Source: Corallococcus macrosporus DSM 14697
GTDB taxonomy: Bacteria; Myxococcota; Myxococcia; Myxococcales; Myxococcaceae
Assembly: GCF_002305895.1 (NCBI RefSeq)
Contig: NZ_CP022203.1
Location: 3,264,501 to 3,328,500, forward strand
Length of the DNA stretch: 64,000 nucleotides
Direction of reading: 5' to 3'
Positions 26,992-33,589 of this stretch are shown here, piece by piece. A program made the position numbers and the translations under genes. Each line of letters begins with the position of its first letter. Positions within the stretch are counted from its first letter, which is position 1. A model generated the notes under the pieces. It ran no database searches. It was not told where the DNA came from and saw only the letters and a list, made by a program, of their open reading frames with translations.

Positions 26992-28179
26992 ATGATCCGC
27001 TACATCGACGACCTGCAGCTGACCGGGAAGCGCGTCTTCATCCGCGTGGACTTCAACGTCCCGCTGGAAGGGCGGCGCGTGACCGACGACACCCGCATCC
27101 GCGAGGCGATGCCCACCATCCGGCGCGCGCTCGACATGGGCGGGAAGGTCATCCTGGCCTCCCACCTCGGCCGCCCCAAGGGGCCGGACCCGAAGCTGTC
27201 GCTGGAGCCCGTCGCCATGCGGCTCGCCGAGCTGCTCGGCGGCAAGCACGAGGTCATCCTCACCGACGACTGCGTCGGTGACGGCGTGAAGAAGCAGGTG
27301 AAGGAGCTCAAGGATGGCCAGGTGGTCGTCCTGGAGAACCTCCGCTTCCACAAGGAAGAGGAGGCCAACGACGAGACGTTCGCCCGCGAGCTGGCGTCGC
27401 TGGCGGACGTCTACGTGAATGACGCCTTCGGCACCGCCCACCGCGCCCACGCGTCCACCGCGGGCATGGTGCCCTTCGTGAAGGAGAAGGCGGCCGGCTT
27501 CCTGATGCGCAAGGAGATTGAGTACCTGGGCAAGGTGCTCAAGAACCCGGACAAGCCCTTCGTGGCCATCCTGGGTGGCTCCAAGGTGAGCGATAAAATC
27601 AAGGTCATCGAGAGCCTGCTGCCCAAGGTGGACGCGCTGCTCATCGGCGGCGCCATGGCGTACACCTTCCTGAAGGCGCAGGGCATCGAGGTGGGCAAGT
27701 CCCGCGTCGAGGGCGACAAGCTGTCGCTGGCCACGCGCCTGCTGGAGGCGGCGCACCGCTTCAAGACGCCGCTGGTGCTGCCGGTGGACCACATCGTGGG
27801 CACCGAGCCCACGGAGAACAGCCCCGCGCAGGAGACGCCGGACAACGCGATTCCGCCGGACATGATGGGCCTGGACATCGGGCCCAAGACGCGCGCCATC
27901 TACTCGCAGCACATCCGCGACGCGAGGACGGTGGTGTGGAACGGGCCCATGGGCCTGTTCGAGGTGCCCAAGTTCGCGGAGGGCACCCGCTCCGTCGCCG
28001 CGGCCATGTCCATCAACACGCAGGCGACCACCGTCATCGGCGGCGGGGACAGCGCGGCGGCCGTGGAGCAGATGGGCTTCGCCGCCAAGATGAGCCATGT
28101 GTCCACTGGTGGAGGTGCGTCCCTGGAATTCCTGGAAGGGCGCGACTTGCCGGGCATCAAGGCGCTGGAGACGCGGTAG
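26992..28179 (+). CDS. pgk: Phosphoglycerate kinase
   Basis: Transfers phosphate from 1,3-bisphosphoglycerate to ADP. The 395-residue product shows VDFNVPL (substrate site), LENLRFHKEEE, LGGSKVSDKI, GGGDSAAAVE and STGGGASLEFLEG (nucleotide site) in the normal order. The length is typical. It begins 39 bp after gap and ends 39 bp before tpiA, which suggests a single transcript. GGAAGGAC lies just upstream of the ATG. Confidence 0.97.
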   Translation: MIRYIDDLQLTGKRVFIRVDFNVPLEGRRVTDDTRIREAMPTIRRALDMGGKVILASHLGRPKGPDPKLSLEPVAMRLAELLGGKHEVILTDDCVGDGVKKQVKELKDGQVVVLENLRFHKEEEANDETFARELASLADVYVNDAFGTAHRAHASTAGMVPFVKEKAAGFLMRKEIEYLGKVLKNPDKPFVAILGGSKVSDKIKVIESLLPKVDALLIGGAMAYTFLKAQGIEVGKSRVEGDKLSLATRLLEAAHRFKTPLVLPVDHIVGTEPTENSPAQETPDNAIPPDMMGLDIGPKTRAIYSQHIRDARTVVWNGPMGLFEVPKFAEGTRSVAAAMSINTQATTVIGGGDSAAAVEQMGFAAKMSHVSTGGGASLEFLEGRDLPGIKALETR

Positions 28180-28218
28180 GCTCCGCGTCGGACACACCAC
28201 ACACCCCTGGGGGACACC

Positions 28219-28989
28219 ATGGCCACCGCGCGTCGCCGGAAGATCGTTGCTGGCAACTGGAAGATGAACAAGACGGTACCGGAGGCGCTGGCCCTGGTGC
28301 GTGAGCTGCGGGGGCAGGTGGCCTCACAGGGGGACACGGTGGAGGTGGTGGTGGCGCCGCCGTTCGTGGCGCTGCAGCCGCTCCATGTCGCGCTGGAAGG
28401 CGCGCCGCTGGCGCTGGCGGGGCAGAACTGCCACTGGGAGTCGTCCGGCGCCTTCACCGGGGAGATCTCCGCGCCCATGCTGGCGGAGCTGGGGTGCGCC
28501 TACGTCATCGTGGGCCACTCCGAGCGCCGGCAGTACTTCGGGGACACGGACGAGCAGGTGAACAAGCGGGCGAAGGCGGTCCGCGCGGCGGGCATGACGC
28601 CCATCATCTGCGTCGGTGAGACGCTGGCCGAGCGCGACGCGAACCAGACGCTGGCGGTGGTGGAGCGCCAGGTGCGCGGGGCGCTGGAGGGCTTCGAGGC
28701 CAAGGACGTGGCCAGCTTCGTGCTGGCCTACGAGCCGGTGTGGGCCATTGGCACCGGGCGCAACGCCACGGCGGCGCAGGCGCAGGAGGTCCACGCGGCG
28801 ATCCGGGGCCTGGTCGAACGGCTGTACGACGGGGAGACCGCCGGCCGGGTGCGCATCCAGTACGGCGGCAGCGTGAAGCCGGACAACGCCGCGGAATTGC
28901 TGGGCCAACCGGACGTGGATGGGGCGCTTGTCGGGGGCGCGAGCCTCAAGGCGGGCGACTTCGCGGCCATCGTCCAGGCGGCCACTTAG
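28219..28989 (+). CDS. tpiA: Triosephosphate isomerase
   Basis: Interconverts dihydroxyacetone phosphate and glyceraldehyde-3-phosphate. The 256-residue TIM barrel has the Lys motif GNWKMNKT, catalytic His in IVGHSERR, catalytic Glu in [11 protein letters not shown], and the phosphate-binding GGSVKPDNA. The length is normal. It is the third gene of the glycolytic operon, with GGGGGA upstream of the ATG. Confidence 0.97.
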   Translation: MATARRRKIVAGNWKMNKTVPEALALVRELRGQVASQGDTVEVVVAPPFVALQPLHVALEGAPLALAGQNCHWESSGAFTGEISAPMLAELGCAYVIVGHSERRQYFGDTDEQVNKRAKAVRAAGMTPIICVGETLAERDANQTLAVVERQVRGALEGFEAKDVASFVLAYEPVWAIGTGRNATAAQAQEVHAAIRGLVERLYDGETAGRVRIQYGGSVKPDNAAELLGQPDVDGALVGGASLKAGDFAAIVQAAT

Positions 28990-29085
28990 AGTTGATCCAG
29001 GGGGCGGGGTGGAAGATGTTGTCACCCGTTCACCACTTTGGTGTAGGGTGCGCCTCCTTTTCACGGAACGTCTGAAAGAGTCCAC

Positions 29086-29514
29086 ATGCTGACCTTCGTC
29101 ACGATCGTGCACGTCCTGGTGTGCGTGTTCATGATCTTCGTCATTCTGCTCCAGCCGGGTAAGGACGCCGGAATGGGCTCCGCGCTGGGCGGTGGTGCCG
29201 CCACGAGCGCCTTCGGCGGCCGAGGCGCGGTGACGTTCCTCAGCAAGCTGACCGGCGTCTTCGCAGCGCTCTTCTTCTTCAGCTCGCTCGGCCTGTCCTT
29301 CGTGGGGCTGCGCTCCTCGGTGGTGGCGGGTGGCTCGGTGGCCACGCCGCCGGCGCAGACGGCCCCGGCGACCCCGGGTGACGCGGCGCCGGCCACGCCG
29401 GGCAGCATGGAGCAGCCGCGCGGCGAGCAGTCGACCCCGCCCGTCGAGGGTGGCGGCAACCCGGCGACCAATGAGGCCGCTCCCGCGGCTCAGGAGCCGG
29501 CTCCCGCGCAGTAG
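29086..29514 (+). CDS. secG: Preprotein translocase subunit SecG
   Basis: Small membrane partner of SecYE in protein export. The 142-residue product has two transmembrane helices (FVTIVHVLVCVFMIFVILLQ and LTGVFAALFFFSSLGLSFVG) joined by the characteristic loop GKDAGMGSALGGGAATSAF. After the second helix comes an Ala/Pro/Thr-rich tail of about 60 residues, longer than in E. coli SecG. A weak promoter-like TTGTCA at 29019-29024 lies in the 96-bp gap after tpiA. The association of secG with tpiA is common in bacteria. Confidence 0.93.
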   Translation: MLTFVTIVHVLVCVFMIFVILLQPGKDAGMGSALGGGAATSAFGGRGAVTFLSKLTGVFAALFFFSSLGLSFVGLRSSVVAGGSVATPPAQTAPATPGDAAPATPGSMEQPRGEQSTPPVEGGGNPATNEAAPAAQEPAPAQ

Positions 29515-29549
29515 CTGTTTCGCGGGACGTGGTTCGAAGTGGGAAGAAC

Positions 29550-29590
29550 CTGATTCACGCAGCGGTTGAGATAGTCGTTGCGTGAATCAG
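29550..29590. repeat. Perfect 12-bp inverted repeat between secG and tRNA-Leu
   Basis: CTGATTCACGCA at 29550-29561 and TGCGTGAATCAG at 29579-29590 are exact inverted repeats, extendable by G.T and G-C pairs. The hairpin lies 35 bp after secG and 31 bp before the tRNA. It has no T-run, so it may be an RNA processing or attenuation hairpin, or a protein-binding site. Confidence 0.6.
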
Positions 29591-29621
29591 AAAGCTCCGG
29601 TAGATGGACGCCGCAGCAAAC

Positions 29622-29703
29622 GCCCAGGTGGTGGAACTGGTAGACACACCATCTTGAGGGGGTGGCGCCGAAAGGTGTGCGGGTTCGAATCCCGCCCTGG
29701 GCA
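29622..29703 (+). tRNA. tRNA-Leu(GAG)
   Basis: The acceptor stem GCCCAGG (29622-29628) pairs with CCTGGGC (29696-29702), with discriminator A at 29703. The D arm contains GGTGGAACTGGTAGACAC. The anticodon stem-loop CCATC-TTGAGGG-GGTGG gives anticodon GAG, which reads CUC/CUU. A class II variable arm (GCGCCGAAAGGTGT) and the T arm GCGGGTTCGAATCCCGC are present. The CCA is not encoded. The 3' half is the integration site of the downstream island, and the gene stays intact after integration. Confidence 0.95.
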
Positions 29704-29754
29704 CTCCGAATCAGGCCTCCGAGTCGAAAGACTCGGGGGCCTTTTTTGTTTCTG
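29680..29754. repeat. attL: left 75-bp direct repeat of the island
   Basis: This block contains the T arm and acceptor 3' strand of tRNA-Leu(GAG) and the whole terminator. It recurs at 51321-51395 with a single mismatch (T at 29747, C at 51388). Outside the block the two sites differ immediately. Confidence 0.93.
29714..29747 (+). terminator. Rho-independent terminator of tRNA-Leu
   Basis: Stem GGCCTCCGAGTC (29714-29725), loop GAAA, stem GACTCGGGGGCC (29730-29741), then six T. There is one T.G pair in the stem. The hairpin is part of the duplicated att block; its copy is at 51355-51387 with five T. Confidence 0.93.
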
Positions 29755-29833
29755 CTCCGGATTGTAGCTACGGGATCTCGCCCGAGGGCGGCGCGCCTCC
29801 GGCCGGCGGCGTCGACGGAGGCCGGAGCTTCAC

Positions 29834-30530
29834 CTACAGCTTCGCCACCTTCGAGCAGAGCGACTCCCAGGGCAGCGTCGTGTAGAGGCTCACGATGTCG
29901 CCCTTCGGCCCGTGCGTGACCCAGGCGAGAGCTTGTCCCGGTCCGCCCCGCCCGCCAGTGCCAGGCTGATGAATGTGCGACGGGTGTCGTGGACCCGCCG
30001 GCCTCATAGGCCGAGCAACTCGAGGTCCTTCAGGATCTGCGCGTGGACGACGGGGTCGCGCCGGTGCTCTCCACTCCGGGAGGGCACGCCGAGGTCGTCA
30101 GCCGTAGGCGGTCGCCCCTGCTTGCGCTTCCATCCCTCCTGGCGCCACGCATCGAGGACGCGGGCGAGTACGGGGTGGACCGGCACCTCGCGGGAGCGCT
30201 CCGTCTTCACGCCCTTCTCCCGCCGCTGCTTGCGGTGGAAGGCCCTGGATACTCGGAGGCGTCCCAGCGGCTGGGCCGAGGCGTCCCAGGCGTTCCACCG
30301 CAGGGCTACCGCCTCGCCGATGCGCATGCCGGTGAGGAAAAGGAGTGCGTAGAGGTCTCGCCGGTCCTTCGGAAGGCCCGTATCCGAGAGCAGGGTCTCC
30401 ACCTCCTCGCGGGTGAAGACCGCAGTGGAGCGCCCCTTGTGATTTTTGTCCACCTTCGGGGGGAGGTCCCCCTATTTGAGGACGCATGGGTTGCTCTCGA
30501 TGAGTTCGTCGGCGAGAGCGTCGTATCCGC
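29834..30530 (-). pseudogene. Decayed tyrosine-recombinase integrase
   Basis: Remnant of the island integrase. Joined across defects, it reads NPCVLK-stop-GDLPPKVDKN, then the catalytic domain with the first Arg in GMRIGEAVALRW, then QILKDLELLGL-stop-GRRVHDTRRTF (HxxR motif). Next comes a two-base slip in CTCTC, and finally WVTHGPKGDIVSLYTTLPWE with the nucleophile Tyr, ending at 29834. So there are two in-frame stops (TAG near 30474, TGA near 30003) and one frameshift near 29930. The N-terminal DNA-binding part is missing or unrecognisable beyond about 30530, where IS66 sequence follows. Its position next to attL fits a former integrase for this tRNA site. Confidence 0.85.
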
Positions 30531-30595
30531 TGCACGAGCGCCGTCTTCCGTGGGCCAGACGGACGCCACATGCTGGCGGCGTGAATGGGACGCTT

Positions 30596-30906
30596 TCAGC
30601 GCGGCGACGCCTGCTCTTTGGGCGAGGCCGCAACCGGCGCCGGGACGGTGAGTTCGCCCACCTCGGCGTCGAGTTCGGCAGGGAGGAGGCGAGCGCGCGT
30701 AGCGGCCCAGTACTTGGGGGCGAGCTCGAGGTAGCGCTGGTGGGGCCAGTGGGCGAGCACGCGCAGGACGTCGCGCAGATAGGCCTCCGGATCGAGTCCG
30801 TGCAGCCGCGCGGTGGGGATAGGGTGAAGAGGTGGCCGGCGCGCTCGGCATGGTCGTCGCTCCCGACGAAGAGCCAGGCCTTGCGTCCGACGGCCCTGGG
30901 CCGCAA
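30596..30906 (-). pseudogene. IS66-type transposase C-terminal fragment, frameshifted
   Basis: The minus strand encodes LRPRAVGRKAWLFVGSDDHA..., changes frame near 30820, then continues ARLHGLDPEAYLRDVLRVL and YLELAPKYWAATRARL to a natural-looking end at 30596. This is the C-terminal third of an IS66 (TnpC) transposase. The 5' two-thirds are absent. It meets the next fragment head to head in a 26-bp imperfect palindrome (30881-30906). Confidence 0.8.
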
Positions 30907-31135
30907 AAACTTTCTCTTCGTCGGGCACGAGGCCGCGGGCGAAAACCTCGCCGGCCTCTACGCGCTGGTGGCCACCTGCGAGGCCAACCAAATCAATCCC
31001 GAGGCGTATCTGGCCGACGTGCTGCTGCGAGTGCAGACGCACCCCAACTCGCGCATCGGTGAGCTGCTAACCCACGAGTGGGTGCGACGACGCGCCGCCG
31101 AACTGGCCCGGTCCCCCCTCCAGCCCAGTCCCTAA
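30881..31135 (+). pseudogene. Second IS66-type transposase C-terminal fragment
   Basis: The plus strand encodes LRPTALGRKNFLFVGHEAAGE and then INPEAYLADVLLRVQTHP, ending with LLTHEWVRRRAAEL. This is the C-terminal end of a different IS66 transposase. The upstream catalytic part is missing. It begins at the same conserved LRPxAxGRK motif as the opposite-strand fragment and shares those bases with it. Confidence 0.78.
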
Positions 31136-31259
31136 ACACCCTCGCGGCGCTCGCCGAGCACGGTCCTCGTCCGTCGTCAATCTTCCCGGCACGACATCCA
31201 CCGGACGGTTACCGCGGAGAGAACGGCAAAGCAATGAGTTCCTTCCCGTTGTGTTAGTA

Positions 31260-31898
31260 TTACTTGTCGCCTCTTCGTCCCAACATGGGAGTGAAATAGT
31301 CCCATAGCCCATCTTCGACTACCTGAACTGCCTCGTCGTCGACGCCTCGAAGCTGATACAGAACATAATCGACTTGTAGCTTCAATTTGTCTGCCCACTG
31401 TTGAAAATGGATCGCATAGGTGCCACCCTCAGAAGATAGAAGGTGCTGCTTGAAGCGCTCGCGCGGAGAATATGACCGACCCACATAAATGAGCGTCTTG
31501 TTGGACCCCGAGGCGTTCAGCCTGCATAGATTCTTCTTTCCAGGATATTCTGGTGAGCCCTGATAACTGCGGGCAGCTTCAAAGGATTCCATCGCAATGC
31601 GAATCTGTACTTTGTTACTGGCGCTAAGTCTGAATAGGTATAAGAATTCGGAATCTTGGTCTTCGGCGCGGTTGCCAGTTTGTATCTTTTTGGCCAGATT
31701 TTTGACTTTGTCTTTGGTGAGTTCAAAAGTTGTGAAGGGCAAAATTTGAGGTTGTGGCAGAGTGATTTGTCTTGCCTTCTTGGCCGCTTTGCGCATGGTG
31801 CATGCGTAAGCTTTGATCGCGGCGGCAAGAGCCACGTCGCTGATTATTGCCTCTGCTTCGCTGCCGGCATCTTTCCGCACTTTCCCTTGGCGCGTCAT
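31260..31898 (-). CDS. GIY-YIG nuclease family protein
   Basis: A 212-residue protein with a GIY-YIG-like catalytic domain in its C-terminal half. A strand with LIYVGRSYSPRERFKQHL (Tyr and catalytic Arg, about residues 136-153) is followed by VVEDGLWDYFTPMLGRRG, supplying the metal-binding Glu and the terminal Pro-Gly turn. The N-terminal 110 residues are Lys-rich and unassigned, possibly DNA-binding. GC is clearly lower than the host (29/60 in 31741-31800). Family members cut one DNA strand by a Tyr/Arg/Glu mechanism. Next to a BREX operon a defence role is likely, but this is inference. The start is the ATG at 31898. Confidence 0.72.
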   Translation of the reverse strand: MTRQGKVRKDAGSEAEAIISDVALAAAIKAYACTMRKAAKKARQITLPQPQILPFTTFELTKDKVKNLAKKIQTGNRAEDQDSEFLYLFRLSASNKVQIRIAMESFEAARSYQGSPEYPGKKNLCRLNASGSNKTLIYVGRSYSPRERFKQHLLSSEGGTYAIHFQQWADKLKLQVDYVLYQLRGVDDEAVQVVEDGLWDYFTPMLGRRGDK

Positions 31899-32071
31899 AT
31901 CAGCCTTTCCATTCGCTGATTCAATACTACCTGGTCACTTCGAGCATTCTTCGATGGAGATTTTCTCTCGGAGATGTGCTTCGCCTTGATGGAGGGGAAA
32001 TGATCTCGTAGTCCTAGGAGGGGTCCCTATGGTCATGAGTGATATTCTGTCACATCGAACGGCGCAGGTGT

Positions 32072-32935
32072 TCAGGGCGAATTCCGTGCAAAGCGCGCCT
32101 CGTGAGTCTCAGCATGTTCCACGATGAGCTTTGCAGCTTTTCTTGCTTGGAAGGGCAGCGACTCAGTGAGAAGCACGTCCTTCCCATGTTCATTGGAAGC
32201 CCAGAGTCCGAACCGAATGATGCCATTTTTCGCGCGCCAGAAGCCTACCCAGTAGGATGGCATAGTTGCTTGCCCTAGGTGGAATTTGTATCCGTAATAG
32301 GGCGTTGTTGATTTTGATGTTTGGCTCAGTTGGCGACTTGATTGGTACATGCTTCCGCACATTTCGATGATATGGATGTCGATAGTGCAGAGGAAGCGGA
32401 AGATCGTCGGCCATCGGCGGAGTCCTTGTTGCGAATTGAACTGAGAAAACTCATTCGAGAGAGCACCCTCTTTGAGTTCGTCTGTAAGCCACGACGAGGA
32501 CACAGACACCTCTTCGAGCAATGACTTCACGCGATCATCTTGGCGTACTTGTGCCGCGAGTTGCCTCCATTCGAAGATGCAGCAACTGGAGGCAAGCTTG
32601 GCGTAGTGTTCTCGCCTGGGTACGATCAGAGCCGGAAGTTGGCCCTTCTTGCCTGCTTCTCTCTGTCTCTGTGTAAATGGGGCGGTGAGCTTTAGTTCAA
32701 AATGAATGGGGGTTACGTTTGGCCAGCAGATTTTTACATCGGAACGCCAGCTTGTTTTTGTAGGGACTTCTGCGTGTACTTCTGGCTTCGTGTTGGATGA
32801 GACGTCTAACTTGAGTCCCTCTAGCAGGAATTTCCGGACGTTGGTTTCTGTCTCCACAGCCCGAATAAATAGTCCTTGGGCGAGCCACTCGGGGCGGTTG
32901 CGCGCCAGGGCTACGAAGAGTGTTCGGTCCGACAT
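32072..32935 (-). CDS. PD-(D/E)XK nuclease-like protein, unknown family
   Basis: A 287-residue protein. Residues about 62-84 (WRSDVKICWPN... then PIHFELKLT) fit a PD-(D/E)XK core, with Asp followed about 14 residues later by E-L-K. The rest is mixed alpha/beta with an aromatic, Cys-containing centre (FRFLCTIDIHIIEMCG) and no named motif. Low GC and unbiased codon use mark it as foreign. It is divergent from the HNH-like gene across a 96-bp gap, suggesting shared control. It may be a restriction-like effector. Confidence is moderate that this is a gene and lower that it is a nuclease. Confidence 0.6.
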   Translation of the reverse strand: MSDRTLFVALARNRPEWLAQGLFIRAVETETNVRKFLLEGLKLDVSSNTKPEVHAEVPTKTSWRSDVKICWPNVTPIHFELKLTAPFTQRQREAGKKGQLPALIVPRREHYAKLASSCCIFEWRQLAAQVRQDDRVKSLLEEVSVSSSWLTDELKEGALSNEFSQFNSQQGLRRWPTIFRFLCTIDIHIIEMCGSMYQSSRQLSQTSKSTTPYYGYKFHLGQATMPSYWVGFWRAKNGIIRFGLWASNEHGKDVLLTESLPFQARKAAKLIVEHAETHEARFARNSP

Positions 32936-33031
32936 CTCATCTTGTCTCGTGCCTGTGATGGTGGTTTGCTTGGCTATGCTTGAATTGAATTTCTATTGCT
33001 CTAGTGCTGAGTTGCGGTCAGAGTTGATCTC

Positions 33032-33517
33032 ATGAACAATTTAAAGTACTTGCTGCCCGAATTTCTCAAGGACCGGTGTCTTCCGGTAGTGTACGAACGC
33101 TGGCTTGAAAGGAAGGCAGTTGCCCATCTGAAGCGTGATCGGAAACGCGGTAATGCTGTCGCTACGAAAGAGGCCTACAAGGCGGCTATTCACGAGGCAA
33201 TCCTCAAGAGTGGAGGAGTGGATGCATACACCGGCCAGCCGCTCCAGTGGGAGTTGATCAGTACCTACGATAATGAGCAGTCTAAAGCTCGTGGAAGAGC
33301 GTACAAGAAGGAGCTTGGCGATCTGCCCACGCTCGATCACGTTGGCGATGGACTCGGTGTCCCAGATTTCAAAATCTGCGCATGGCGAACCAACGACGCA
33401 AAGAGCGATCTTTCATACGATGAGTTCGTCCAGCTATGCCAAGCGGTAATCAGTCACCATGACCGGACCGGGAACCTCCTTGCCGTGGCGTTGGTTCCTA
33501 CTGCTTTGTCTTGCTGA
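33032..33517 (+). CDS. HNH-like endonuclease-type protein
   Basis: A 161-residue protein. The C-terminal half follows the HNH pattern without zinc cysteines: YTGQPLQW, then LPTLDHVGDG (catalytic His after Asp, about residue 103), AWRTNDAKSDLS (Asn and Lys, about 119-126) and DEFVQLCQAVISHH. The N-terminus is basic and helical. It is the only plus-strand gene of the low-GC trio and ends 72 bp before the convergent end of brxHI. Family members nick or cut DNA. A defence or homing role is inferred from context. The ATG at 33032 is the first in frame. Confidence 0.68.
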   Translation: MNNLKYLLPEFLKDRCLPVVYERWLERKAVAHLKRDRKRGNAVATKEAYKAAIHEAILKSGGVDAYTGQPLQWELISTYDNEQSKARGRAYKKELGDLPTLDHVGDGLGVPDFKICAWRTNDAKSDLSYDEFVQLCQAVISHHDRTGNLLAVALVPTALSC

Positions 33518-33589
33518 GTCCAGCACTCATTGGAGGGGACTGGGCTTTCTCTTGTCCAGAGCATTCCTCTCGAACTGGCGAAAGATGGA

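Noticed and set aside
25615-28200. 861-codon minus-strand frame across gap and pgk
   Set aside because: A shadow of two highly conserved glycolytic genes.
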